Below are positions 25,764-34,941 of a stretch of DNA of 64,000 nt, piece by piece; within the stretch, counting starts at the first letter, position 1, and each line of letters begins with the position of its first letter. Location: NCBI RefSeq assembly GCF_042684705.1, contig NZ_JBHULZ010000023.1, positions 310,001 to 374,000 on the forward strand, given 5' to 3'. The stretch comes from Mesonia sediminis (GTDB lineage Bacteria > Bacteroidota > Bacteroidia > Flavobacteriales > Flavobacteriaceae). The notes beneath the pieces were generated by a model. That model did no database searches. It was not told where the DNA came from and worked only from the letters and a program-made list of their open reading frames with translations. The position numbers and the translations under genes were made by a program.

Positions 25764-28571
25764 ATGCATAAACACCTCTTTTTTTTTCTTATTCTACTTA
25801 AATGCGCTTCTGTTTTCGCACAGCACGAAGTAACTGCTCAAGTTACACTTCATACTGCAGAAAAGGAAATGAGAGTTTCGCAAAACTTAACTTTTAAAAA
25901 CACTTCAAAAGATAGTCTGGAGGTCATTTATCTTAACGATTGGATAAATGCCTTTAGCCATAAACAAACTCCTCTTGCTTACAGATTTAGAGAAGATTAT
26001 CAACGTAATTTTCATTACGCTAAAGCTTCAGAAAGAGGTAAAACGCAAATAATAAGTATACGAAATGTTGATTCTAATTTGAATTGGTTTCGACCCGAAA
26101 ATCAACCCGACCTCTTGGTTATTCAATTAGAAAAAAAATTGCCTCCGCAAAAGCATATTTCAGTTAATCTCGAATATAATTTAAAAATACCCCATAGTAA
26201 ATTCACACGCTATGGCTATAAAGATTCAGATTTTATTTTACGATACTGGTTGCTCACCCCTGCCGTATATGCGAAAAGTTGGAAGGTATATAGCCATAAA
26301 AATGTAGATGATTTTTATATGGCTCCTATAGATCTAATCGTTGATTTTATAGTGCCAGAAAATTATTATATTTTTTCTAATTTTAAAAAAGTGCACGTTA
26401 ACCACATCGCACAAACTAAAAATATCCGCCTTAGCGGAAAAAACCTCAGACAATTAGATTTTCATCTAACCACCAACCCAGATTATGAGCAGTTTAACAC
26501 CGATTTAATGCAAGTGTTTTCTAATATTGAAGATGACGAGGTGCCCCAGCCTTTCCGGAATATTATTGTGCATCGCATTTTACACTACCTAAATAAAAAT
26601 CTGGGACATTTACATCAAGAAAAATTACTGGTTACGAAAACCGATTATGCCGACAACCCTGTTTACGGTTTAAATCAACTCCCAAAATTCATTCGCCCCT
26701 TCCCCGATGGTTTTCAATATGATATTAAAATGTTTAAAACCATAACCAATAAACTATTAAAAGGACAATTAAATTTAGAGCCCAGAAAAGAAAATTGGAT
26801 TAAAGAAGCTTTATTAGTGCATTTAATGATGAATTATGTAGCAACCTATTATGAAGACACCAAGCTTTTAGGTGCTTTTAGTGAACTTATAGGTATCCGT
26901 TGGTTCCATGCCTCCGAATTAGATTTTAATAAGCGTTATGCATTGTTGTACCAAAATATGGCGCGTATTAATCTTGACCAAGCTATAACCACCACTCAAG
27001 ATTCATTATTAAAATTTAATAAAAATATTGCAACGCCTTACAAAGCTGGTTTAGGATTAAATTATTTAAAAGATTATTTAGCTAATGATGAAGCGTTTAA
27101 AAAATCAATATCGGCATTTTATCAAAATAAACAAAAAGACACTTTGGCCCTTGCCAAGCTAAAGAGTGCATTCAAAACATATACAAATAAGCCAATCGAT
27201 TGGTTTTTTAACGAGTATATTCAAACCAATCTACCAATTGATTTTAAAATAAAAAAGGTAACTACTAAAAACGATTCTTTACAAGTAATCGTAACCAGTA
27301 AAAATCATAAAAATTTACCCGTTGCCGTGTACGGGTTAAATGGTAAGAATATAGTAAGTAAACATTGGTTAAGAATTAAAAACGGAGAAGGTAAGATTCA
27401 TATTTCTAAAGACGCTATAGACCGCATAGCCTTAAATCATGAACAAATCATACCTGAATATAATCAGAGAAATAACTATAAAAGTCTTAAAGGAGTTTTT
27501 AATAAACCACCCCAAGTGAGGTTGCTTATGGATATTGAAGACCCCTATTACAAGCAGCTCTTTTTAATTCCTGAATTTGATTATAATTTATACGATGGCT
27601 TCATTATAGGTCCTAAATTGCATAATCGCGCTGTTTTACCTCAAAATTTTAATTTTAATATTTCTCCAAAAATCGGTTTAAATAGTAATGCATTAATTGG
27701 TTCTATTGGTGTCTCTAGCAATACATTTTTTCAAAACCAAGAATTACATGCCATTCGGCTGGGGATAAGTGGAACCAGAATGTCTTATGCACCAGATGCT
27801 TTTTATTACCGTGTTGTACCTTATTTTAGTTTAAATTTTAGAAATCCTTATTTACGCAGTAACCAAAGACAATCGTTAAGCATTCGAAGTGTAAATGTTC
27901 GTAAAGATCAGAGCTTATTCGCCACCAATCAAAATCCTGATTATAGCGTAATGAATTTGCAGTACAACTATAGCGACAGAAACTTTGCCGATTATTTTAC
28001 TGCAAATTTTGATTATCAAGTGGCTAAGAAATTCAGTAAAATCTCGGTAACAACAAAGTGGCGTAAATTATTTTTAAACAATAGGCAGTTAGAACTACGT
28101 GTGTTTGCAGGGGCGTTCTTGTTTAATGATACCCGTAATGAAGATTATTTTAGCTTTGCCCTTGACCGCCCGTCAGATTATATGTTTGACTACAATTATT
28201 ACGGTAGAAGTGAAACCAGCGGTCTATTTAGTCAGCAGTTTATTGCGGCCGAAGGCGGCTTCAAGTCAAAAATTCAACCGGGTTTTGCCAACCAATGGAT
28301 AAGCACAGTTAATGGAAGTTTTAGTATTTGGAATTGGATTCACGCTTACGCGGATGCTGGTATCCTAAAAAATAAAAATAAGGATGCCAAGTTTCTATAT
28401 GATTCTGGGATAAGGCTTAGTTTAGTCCAAGATTATTTTGAAGTGTTCTTCCCATTACAATCAAGTTTAGGTTGGGAACCTAGTCAATACAATTACGACC
28501 AAAAAATACGGTTTATTGTGGCCTTAGATTTAAAGACACTTGTAAGCCTTTTTAAAAGACGTTGGTATTAA
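25764..28571 (+). CDS. M1-peptidase-like protein without zinc motif, with C-terminal barrel
   Basis: A 935-residue secreted protein with a Sec signal (MHKHLFFFLILLKCASVFAQ). Residues about 20-500 follow the M1 aminopeptidase layout: an N-terminal beta domain, then a helical region ending in WIKEALLVHL (345-354), which sits where M1 enzymes have the third zinc ligand. The expected HExxH about 20 residues earlier is absent (FQYDIKMFKTIT at 317-328), so peptidase activity is unlikely. Residues about 585-935 are strand-rich with alternating aromatics (PYFSLNFRNPYL, LQYNYSDRNF) and look like an outer-membrane barrel. The frame is open to an ATG at 25722, but those codons form the terminator hairpin, and the signal peptide fits the ATG at 25764. 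Function unknown. Confidence 0.82.
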   Translation: MHKHLFFFLILLKCASVFAQHEVTAQVTLHTAEKEMRVSQNLTFKNTSKDSLEVIYLNDWINAFSHKQTPLAYRFREDYQRNFHYAKASERGKTQIISIRNVDSNLNWFRPENQPDLLVIQLEKKLPPQKHISVNLEYNLKIPHSKFTRYGYKDSDFILRYWLLTPAVYAKSWKVYSHKNVDDFYMAPIDLIVDFIVPENYYIFSNFKKVHVNHIAQTKNIRLSGKNLRQLDFHLTTNPDYEQFNTDLMQVFSNIEDDEVPQPFRNIIVHRILHYLNKNLGHLHQEKLLVTKTDYADNPVYGLNQLPKFIRPFPDGFQYDIKMFKTITNKLLKGQLNLEPRKENWIKEALLVHLMMNYVATYYEDTKLLGAFSELIGIRWFHASELDFNKRYALLYQNMARINLDQAITTTQDSLLKFNKNIATPYKAGLGLNYLKDYLANDEAFKKSISAFYQNKQKDTLALAKLKSAFKTYTNKPIDWFFNEYIQTNLPIDFKIKKVTTKNDSLQVIVTSKNHKNLPVAVYGLNGKNIVSKHWLRIKNGEGKIHISKDAIDRIALNHEQIIPEYNQRNNYKSLKGVFNKPPQVRLLMDIEDPYYKQLFLIPEFDYNLYDGFIIGPKLHNRAVLPQNFNFNISPKIGLNSNALIGSIGVSSNTFFQNQELHAIRLGISGTRMSYAPDAFYYRVVPYFSLNFRNPYLRSNQRQSLSIRSVNVRKDQSLFATNQNPDYSVMNLQYNYSDRNFADYFTANFDYQVAKKFSKISVTTKWRKLFLNNRQLELRVFAGAFLFNDTRNEDYFSFALDRPSDYMFDYNYYGRSETSGLFSQQFIAAEGGFKSKIQPGFANQWISTVNGSFSIWNWIHAYADAGILKNKNKDAKFLYDSGIRLSLVQDYFEVFFPLQSSLGWEPSQYNYDQKIRFIVALDLKTLVSLFKRRWY

Positions 28572-28671
28572 GTTTTACGCGCCCAAGTTACATAACACAA
28601 ATCAAAATAATTAGAAATACCAGTAGTGTGAAAATGCTAATAAATATTGGCGATTTTTAGAATTACGCAAA

Positions 28672-28727
28672 AATTAAGGCTTTTTAAATTGTTTTTTTAT
28701 GATAATTTTAATCAAAAAGCCTTAATT
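28672..28727. repeat. 14-bp perfect inverted repeat between genes
   Basis: AATTAAGGCTTTTT (28672-28685) and AAAAAGCCTTAATT (28714-28727) are perfect reverse complements separated by 28 bases. It lies in the 245-base gap (28572-28816) after the M1-like gene. It may be a long-loop terminator or a small mobile-element remnant. The rest of the gap holds only the promoter listed next. Confidence 0.6.
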
Positions 28728-28761
28728 AGAAATTATTATTAATGCCTCAAATCATTTTCTA

Positions 28762-28792
28762 TTGAAAATCTGATTCTAATTTCTTATCTTCG
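28762..28792 (+). promoter_or_regulatory. Putative promoter for the fused E1 dehydrogenase
   Basis: TTG at 28762-28764, a 20-base spacer, then TATCTTCG at 28785-28792, one mismatch from TAnnTTTG. It lies 24 bases upstream of the ATG at 28817. Confidence 0.5.
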
Positions 28793-28816
28793 TGCCGTTC
28801 TCAAAAAGATTTAAGC

Positions 28817-31228
28817 ATGCAGAAAGAAGTAAAAGAAAATATAGACCTTTCCTTTGAAGACTTTAAGTCAGAAGTTTTAAAAGACTATAAAACAGCCGTA
28901 ATTAGCCGCGAATGCAGTTTACTAGGTCGTAGAGAAGTTTTAACAGGAAAAGCCAAGTTTGGGATATTTGGTGATGGTAAAGAAGTGCCTCAACTAGCCA
29001 TGGCTAAGGCATTTAAAAATGGTGACTTTAGATCGGGTTATTACCGTGATCAAACCTTTATGATGGCGTTAAACCTATTATCTGTAGAAGAGTTTTTTGC
29101 AGGACTTTACGGTAATACTGATATTGAACAAGAACCAATGTCTGGAGGACGTCAAATGGGAGGTCATTTCGGGACCCATAGTTTGCAAGAGGATGGCCAA
29201 TGGAAACCTATAGTTAATCAAGCCAATTCAAGTGCAGATATTTCACCTACTGCAGGCCAAATGCCTCGCTTATTAGGATTAGCTCAAGCTTCTAAAATTT
29301 ACAGAAATGTTGAAGGTATAGATCAAGAATTATTTTCTAATAAAGGCAATGAAATCGCTTGGGGAACCATAGGTAATGCTAGTACAAGTGAGGGTCTTTT
29401 TTGGGAAACCATAAATGCGGCCGGCGTTTTACAAGTTCCTATGGTAATAAGTGTCTGGGATGACGAATATGGTATTTCTGTACATGCAAAACATCAAACT
29501 ACAAAACAAAACATCTCTGAAATATTAAAAGGCTTTCAACGTGATGAAAAAAACGAGGGATATGAGATAATTTGTGTTAACGGTTGGAACTACCCAGAAT
29601 TAATTGAAGCTTATCAAAAAGCCGATAAAATTGCAAGAGAAGAGCACGTTCCTGTTTTAATTCACGTACGCGAACTCACGCAACCTCAGGGGCATTCTAC
29701 TTCAGGGTCTCACGAGCGTTACAAATCAAAAGAGCGTTTAGAATGGGAAAAGGAGTTTGATTGCAACGCACAAATACGACAATGGATTATTGCTAATAAC
29801 TTTGCTAACGATGAAGAATTAGAAGCCATAGAAAAAGAAGCTAAAAAAATTGTGCGCGAAGGTAAAAAAGCAGCTTGGGAAAAAGTTACTGAGCCTGCGA
29901 AAACAGCTCAAAAGCAGTTGATTGATATTTTAAATCAATTAGCTTCAGAATCACAAGTAAAGCAAAAAATAGAAAAGGTTATACAAGATTTAGCTTCGCA
30001 TAAAAATCCTGAAAAGCATCAAGTTCTACAAGCTGCTCGCAGTGTTTTGCGTTTGATTATAAAAGAAAATCTTTCACAAAAATCGACTTTATTAAACTGG
30101 ACAAAAGAGTTTAGTTCTAAAACCCAATTGGACTATAGTAGTCATTTGTATAGTGAGAGCTCTTCAACAGCAATAAATATTGAAGGGGTAGAACCAACTT
30201 ATGATGAGGAGGCAGAGCTTGTGGATGCCAGAATAGTGATTCGAGATAATTTTGATGCTATTTTTGGCAGTAAACCAGAAACCCTAATTTTTGGTGAAGA
30301 TAGCGGAAATATTGGTGACGTTAACCAAGGCTTAGAAGGTTTGCAAGAAAAGTATGGCGAACTACGAGTGGCCGATGCGGGTATTCGAGAAGCAACAATT
30401 CTTGGACAAGGAATTGGTATGGCTATGCGCGGATTAAGACCTATTGCAGAAATTCAATACTTAGATTACTTATTGTATGCTCTACAGATAATGAGCGATG
30501 ATTTGGCAACCTTACAATATAGAACAAAAGGAAAACAAAAAGCACCACTAATTGTTAGAACTAGAGGTCATCGATTAGAAGGTATATGGCATAGCGGATC
30601 GCCTATGGGAGGTATCATTCACCTTCTAAGAGGAATTCATGTGTTGGTACCTCGAAACATGACAAAAGCAGCAGGATTTTACAATACTATGCTAGCCAGT
30701 GATGAACCTGCGCTAATAGTGGAATGTCTTAACGGTTACCGCTTAAAAGAAAAGTTACCTAATAATCTTGGAGAGTTTAAAACACCTATTGGTGTAGTTG
30801 AAACCATTAGAGAAGGAAAAGATATTACCCTTGTTTCATACGGGTCAACATTAAGGATAATTGAAGACGCTGCGGAGTTATTAAGTGAAATAGGTATAGA
30901 TTGTGAAATTATAGATGTACAATCGCTACTACCTTTTGATTTAAATCACGATATTGTGAAAAGTGTGGCTAAAACAAACAGGTTATTGGTTATCGATGAA
31001 GATGTTCCAGGCGGAGCTTCTTCTTATATACTTCAGCAAATAGTAGAAAAACAAAATGCTTATGTTCACTTAGATAGTAAACCGCAAACCTTGACCGCCA
31101 AAGCACATAGACCTGCTTACGGTACAGATGGGGACTACTTTTCTAAGCCTTCTGTTGATGATGTTTTTGATAAAGTATATTCAATTTTTAATGAAGTAAA
31201 TCCAAAACAATTTCCATCTATGCTATAG
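28817..31228 (+). CDS. Fused alpha/beta E1 component of 2-oxoacid dehydrogenase
   Basis: An 803-residue thiamine-diphosphate enzyme joining E1 alpha (about residues 40-400) and E1 beta (about 465-800), which are separate chains in most bacteria. The alpha part has GGRQMGGHFG, an altered ThDP motif GNASTSEGLFWE in place of GDG, and DEYGISVHAKHQT. The beta part has FGEDSGNIGDVNQGL, the phosphate/potassium loop PIAEIQYLDY, and LLVIDEDVPGGASS near the end. It should decarboxylate a branched-chain or related 2-oxoacid and pass the acyl group to an E2 lipoyl enzyme. No E2 or E3 gene is adjacent. Fused forms are common in Bacteroidota. Substrate (branched-chain versus pyruvate) cannot be settled by reading. 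Single-gene unit. Confidence 0.92.
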   Translation: MQKEVKENIDLSFEDFKSEVLKDYKTAVISRECSLLGRREVLTGKAKFGIFGDGKEVPQLAMAKAFKNGDFRSGYYRDQTFMMALNLLSVEEFFAGLYGNTDIEQEPMSGGRQMGGHFGTHSLQEDGQWKPIVNQANSSADISPTAGQMPRLLGLAQASKIYRNVEGIDQELFSNKGNEIAWGTIGNASTSEGLFWETINAAGVLQVPMVISVWDDEYGISVHAKHQTTKQNISEILKGFQRDEKNEGYEIICVNGWNYPELIEAYQKADKIAREEHVPVLIHVRELTQPQGHSTSGSHERYKSKERLEWEKEFDCNAQIRQWIIANNFANDEELEAIEKEAKKIVREGKKAAWEKVTEPAKTAQKQLIDILNQLASESQVKQKIEKVIQDLASHKNPEKHQVLQAARSVLRLIIKENLSQKSTLLNWTKEFSSKTQLDYSSHLYSESSSTAINIEGVEPTYDEEAELVDARIVIRDNFDAIFGSKPETLIFGEDSGNIGDVNQGLEGLQEKYGELRVADAGIREATILGQGIGMAMRGLRPIAEIQYLDYLLYALQIMSDDLATLQYRTKGKQKAPLIVRTRGHRLEGIWHSGSPMGGIIHLLRGIHVLVPRNMTKAAGFYNTMLASDEPALIVECLNGYRLKEKLPNNLGEFKTPIGVVETIREGKDITLVSYGSTLRIIEDAAELLSEIGIDCEIIDVQSLLPFDLNHDIVKSVAKTNRLLVIDEDVPGGASSYILQQIVEKQNAYVHLDSKPQTLTAKAHRPAYGTDGDYFSKPSVDDVFDKVYSIFNEVNPKQFPSML

Positions 31229-31250
31229 TTTAAATCGGATTTTATAATAT

Positions 31251-31283
31251 AAAAAGCCTTCAGTTGAACTGAAGGCTTTTTTT
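31251..31283. terminator. Bidirectional terminator, E1 dehydrogenase / PH-domain gene
   Basis: The stem AAAAAGCCTTCAG / CTGAAGGCTTTTT with a four-base loop has A-runs before and T-runs after. It ends at the stop of the convergent gene at 31282. Confidence 0.9.
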
Positions 31284-32856
31284 ACATCCAAGCTTGTTGC
31301 GATGATTCTACACGGTATAGCAAATAGTTCAATCTAGCACAATAACGCTTGGGAAGATAATTAAAACGCAAATCTCCGGCAGCGGTATGAAAAGTAATAT
31401 GCACCAACTTTCTTTTCCTTAAGAAAATAGGTTCATGAACACTAAAGGCTTGTATCTTGTAAAGCTCGATATACTTTCTTTTTTTAAACCAAACACCTTG
31501 GCTTTTTATAATAAAATTTGGAGTGATAGCCAATTTAGAACTCCGAAAGATAAAAAATTGTAATGTAAACAAAATTAATCCAACAGGAATTAGAATTGAG
31601 GCCAGCAATTCTATTCTAAACCAACCTACAAAATAATTTAAAAAGAATGCACCCACAACAAGCAGTGTAATTATAACTAATCGCTTAACCAGCCAAATAG
31701 GATACATTCTAACAAATTCTCCCTTTTCTAATTTTACGGAAAACAAAAAGTTTTGAATTTGCTGCATCTTACTTATCGTCAACGCAGGAATACTAAGACT
31801 ATTTTTTTTAATCTGGTCATCGCTGCCAATTAGTGCTAATTGAAGCTGATGTAAATCGAACCGACTTTGTAATGGATTTGAGCTACGGGTTACTATTTGA
31901 ACCCGATTCGGATTTAAACTCCATTTTGTATTGGTTTTTAAACCCATTTCAACTTCTAAAGATTCTTTTTTCTTGGTGATCTTAAGCTCAAAATTTTTTA
32001 ATATAGTTTCTATAATACTTACTAGGATACTTAAGCCAAATAATATGAAAAAACTGAGAACCAATACCAAAGTTATTTCAAATACACTAGTATACTCTTT
32101 TTCCAAATACTCCTCTGCCCCATTCCAATATGCATTATCATCAACAAATTGAGAAAATTGACCATATACGGTACTTATAAACACTATGATTAATCCTAGA
32201 CCTCTGAAGTAGTTGCTGGTTAATCCCAATAATAATAACTTCTTAAGACCTAATTTATAAGTCCACTCGACATTATTCTTTGATATGGAATCTGCGGCCT
32301 GTTTAAAATCATTTTCATTTAAATCTTCCTTTAACAGGTCATTACTTAACTCTTTATTTACCGAATATTTTTCCGCTTTAAGCGCTAATAATTCTTGTTG
32401 TAGGGCCAATGCCTTATCTTCTGATAATGCCTTGATTTCAATTTCTTTATCGGAACTACCGGCAGATTCTACCACTAGACTACAAACCCCTATAATTCGA
32501 TGAATAATTGTTCTTTTAACATAAACTTGTTGTATTCTTTGTAAGGAAATATCTAGGGTATTCGTGGAAAAAACACCCTGTTTGAGAACAAACCTATAAT
32601 TTTTATAATCAATATGAAATTTAAAATTCTTATAAGATAAGTAACTAAAAACCAATACTGTTAAGAATAATACACTTAAGCCCAAAGTGATATAAAACCA
32701 ATAATTACTAAGCTTTTGAGTGAGAGCACTATAAAGAAAAATGGCAATAAGACCCCGAGTAACTTTGTATAAAGAATAAAGAAAAATAAACAAAATACCC
32801 AGTTTATTTTGATTCTGTGGTATAGCAAAGAGCTTATTCTGTTCTTTCTTCGGCAT
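31282..32856 (-). CDS. Large membrane PH-domain (DUF304/YdbT-like) protein
   Basis: A 524-residue inner-membrane protein with several hydrophobic segments (near residues 18-42, 48-70, 215-235, 258-285 and 395-440) and repeated bacterial PH domains of the DUF304 type. The repeat is seen in RFVLKQGVFSTNTLDISLQRIQ (quoted in part), SLEVEMGLKTNTKWSLNPNRVQ and FIIKSQGVWFKKRKYIELYKIQ (in part): a strand, a turn, and a conserved RIQ/KIQ strand. B. subtilis YdbS and YdbT form a similar small/large pair linked to antimicrobial tolerance. Their biochemical role is unknown. It overlaps the small partner by 23 bases and lies in a menB operon. Confidence 0.88.
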   Translation of the reverse strand: MPKKEQNKLFAIPQNQNKLGILFIFLYSLYKVTRGLIAIFLYSALTQKLSNYWFYITLGLSVLFLTVLVFSYLSYKNFKFHIDYKNYRFVLKQGVFSTNTLDISLQRIQQVYVKRTIIHRIIGVCSLVVESAGSSDKEIEIKALSEDKALALQQELLALKAEKYSVNKELSNDLLKEDLNENDFKQAADSISKNNVEWTYKLGLKKLLLLGLTSNYFRGLGLIIVFISTVYGQFSQFVDDNAYWNGAEEYLEKEYTSVFEITLVLVLSFFILFGLSILVSIIETILKNFELKITKKKESLEVEMGLKTNTKWSLNPNRVQIVTRSSNPLQSRFDLHQLQLALIGSDDQIKKNSLSIPALTISKMQQIQNFLFSVKLEKGEFVRMYPIWLVKRLVIITLLVVGAFFLNYFVGWFRIELLASILIPVGLILFTLQFFIFRSSKLAITPNFIIKSQGVWFKKRKYIELYKIQAFSVHEPIFLRKRKLVHITFHTAAGDLRFNYLPKRYCARLNYLLYRVESSQQAWM

Positions 32857-33361
32857 CGATTAACTGAATTATAAATTCTTTAATTTTTAAGGCCTCTTTA
32901 GGCAAAAGACCTACAATACTAATATCACTACCTGAACCACCAGCGGTATATATTCTTAGTACAGCCAGCCCCAATTTTTTATCTAAAAAACTTTGCTTTG
33001 AAGCCACGTGTTGTATACGGTTAAAGGGAATGACAGTTGTTTTTTTTATTAACCAACCCTGTTGAAAAATCACATCTTTCTGTCTTAAAGCATAACCTAT
33101 ACTCTTATAGCGTTTAAAACTTAAAAAGACGCCTATTAAAACAAAGCTAAAAGCAAAAAAACTGCTTAGCTTGAAAATCCATATAGGAATACCCCATTTA
33201 GCATTCATAAGCGCTAATAAAATTAAGCTGTAAACGAGGCAAAAGATGGCCCATTGCATGACCATCTTTTTAAAATAATTTTTTTCACTAATTTCTAGAT
33301 GAACCGATTCAAAATCTGGTAAATCATTTAGGTCAATTGAATTATTTACGAAATCTTTCAT
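32834..33361 (-). CDS. Small membrane PH-domain (YdbS-like) protein
   Basis: A 175-residue protein with two hydrophobic segments near residues 33-53 and 60-82, followed by one DUF304-type PH domain: KDVIFQQGWLIKKTTVIPFNRIQHV (quoted as motif start KDVIFQQGW and end PFNRIQHV), then LAVLRIYTAGGSGSD. It is the YdbS-type partner of the next gene, which it overlaps by 23 bases, a strong sign of coupled translation and complex formation. Its ATG is only 3 bases downstream of the menB stop, so it is co-transcribed with menaquinone synthesis. Role unknown. Confidence 0.9.
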   Translation of the reverse strand: MKDFVNNSIDLNDLPDFESVHLEISEKNYFKKMVMQWAIFCLVYSLILLALMNAKWGIPIWIFKLSSFFAFSFVLIGVFLSFKRYKSIGYALRQKDVIFQQGWLIKKTTVIPFNRIQHVASKQSFLDKKLGLAVLRIYTAGGSGSDISIVGLLPKEALKIKEFIIQLIDAEERTE

Positions 33362-33364
33362 TTT

Positions 33365-34204
33365 TTATGGCAACCACATTTTATCAAAGTTTGGTTTTCT
33401 TTTTTCTAGAAAAGCATCTCTTCCTTCTTTGGCTTCATCTGTCATATAAGCTAATCGTGTCGCTTCACCAGCGAAAACCTGTTGGCCTACCATTCCATCA
33501 TCGGTTAAATTCATTGCAAATTTCAACATTTTAATAGAGGTCGGACTTTTGGCTAGTATTTCTTGAGCCCACTCATAGGCGGTATCTTCTAGTTCATCGT
33601 GGGGTACCACGGCATTTACCATTCCCATTTCAAAGGCTTCTTGAGCCGAATAATTACGCCCTAAAAAGAATATTTCACGTGCCTTTTTTTGTCCCACCAT
33701 TTTCGCTAAGTAAGCTGAACCATAACCTGCGTCAAAACTGGTTACATCTGCATCTGTTTGTTTAAAAATTGCGTGTTCTTTACTAGCTAAAGTCATATCA
33801 CATACCACATGTAAGCTATGTCCACCTCCTACTGCCCAGCCGGGTACTACACAAATCACTGCTTTTGGCATAAACCGAATGAGGCGTTGTACTTCAAGAA
33901 TATTTAATCTATGGTACCCGTCTTCTCCAACATAACCTTGATGCCCTCGTGCTTTTTGGTCTCCCCCGCTACAAAAGCTATACACACCATCTTTAGGCGA
34001 TGGCCCTTCTGCAGACAGTAAAACTACACCAATACTCGTATCTTCTTGTGCATCGTGAAATGCGTCTAAAAGTTCTGATGTAGTTTTGGGTCTAAACGCA
34101 TTTCTAACCTCGGGTCGGTTAAATGCAATTCGAGCTACCCCGTTGCTTTTCTTGTAAGTTATATCTTCATATGTTTTTGCGGTCTGCCAATTTATTTTAC
34201 TCAT
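33365..34204 (-). CDS. menB: 1,4-Dihydroxy-2-naphthoyl-CoA synthase
   Basis: A 279-residue crotonase-fold enzyme that cyclises o-succinylbenzoyl-CoA to 1,4-dihydroxy-2-naphthoyl-CoA in menaquinone synthesis. The crotonase motifs are plain: AFNRPEVRNAFRP, the CSGGDQKARG oxyanion segment, VVPGWAVGGGHSLHVVCDM, and SFDAGYGSAYLAKMVGQKKA, which carries the MenB-specific Asp and Tyr region. Length matches the family (about 275-285). The menF/menD/hotdog genes are 3-7 kb away on the same strand. It is followed 3 bases later by the PH-domain pair. Confidence 0.96.
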   Translation of the reverse strand: MSKINWQTAKTYEDITYKKSNGVARIAFNRPEVRNAFRPKTTSELLDAFHDAQEDTSIGVVLLSAEGPSPKDGVYSFCSGGDQKARGHQGYVGEDGYHRLNILEVQRLIRFMPKAVICVVPGWAVGGGHSLHVVCDMTLASKEHAIFKQTDADVTSFDAGYGSAYLAKMVGQKKAREIFFLGRNYSAQEAFEMGMVNAVVPHDELEDTAYEWAQEILAKSPTSIKMLKFAMNLTDDGMVGQQVFAGEATRLAYMTDEAKEGRDAFLEKRKPNFDKMWLP

Positions 34205-34390
34205 GCTTAAATTTTTATAAGATTTAATTTTATTAATTCTAATTGCAATTTACAAATGTCTTAAAAGTAATAACAATTTCATAAAGACTAGATAATACAG
34301 CAAAAATAGCTAATAATTAAGTACAGTTACTCTATTATTAATATCTTTAGCATAGTTTTTGCTTTAAAATTATTCCGCGAAAAGCTGATT

Positions 34391-34939
34391 ATGAAAAAAT
34401 TTTTATTACTTCTTTTTATGTCAATAGCTATGTTTGTAAATGGGCAAGAGCTAAAACAAGCACAAAAGATTCCACAGACAAATTACAACTTAGAATTGCC
34501 CTTGCGCTTAAAAAACCATAGCCTTGCGTTAGGCACTTTTTTAGGCGCTATAGAATCAAAAGAACGTAACTTTAGCATACCGCCAATAAAGATGCATCAA
34601 TTTTCTACTTTTAAAAAGATTGATATGCTTGCTTTAGCTGAAGAAAAACACTACAACAAAAATAAGGCAAACTACTCTATGCAACTACCTACTAGACAAC
34701 TACAGCAAATTAAACAAAGGGTTGAAGTCTATTATGATTCACGAAGCAATTTTAAACGTCAAACGGAATTTAGTGTAGATACAGATCCTAGAAAAACCAG
34801 AGACGGAGGTATTAAAAATGAAGCTTACGAAGATATGAGTAGGCCCTTTATTCGAAATCCGTATGGGTATTATTATAGAGGAAATTATATGGGCAACAAA
34901 AATGCAAGAGGTAGAAATTTCAATTTTTATCTTAATTAA
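34391..34939 (+). CDS. Secreted protein of unknown function
   Basis: A 182-residue protein with a Sec signal peptide (MKKFLLLLFMSIAMFVNGQE, cleavage near residue 19) and no lipobox. The mature part is basic and polar, without a domain I recognise. It has a helical SMQLPTRQLQQIKQRVEVYY stretch and a tyrosine/glycine/asparagine-rich tail (RNPYGYYYRGNYMGN). It is followed 2 bases later by a DUF4421 protein, so the pair is probably made together and may act together in the envelope. Both sit, on the opposite strand, between menB and a CvfB-like gene, breaking a row of minus-strand genes. Expression start: TATCTTTA-like box near 34343. Confidence 0.78.
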   Translation: MKKFLLLLFMSIAMFVNGQELKQAQKIPQTNYNLELPLRLKNHSLALGTFLGAIESKERNFSIPPIKMHQFSTFKKIDMLALAEEKHYNKNKANYSMQLPTRQLQQIKQRVEVYYDSRSNFKRQTEFSVDTDPRKTRDGGIKNEAYEDMSRPFIRNPYGYYYRGNYMGNKNARGRNFNFYLN

Positions 34940-34941
34940 TT

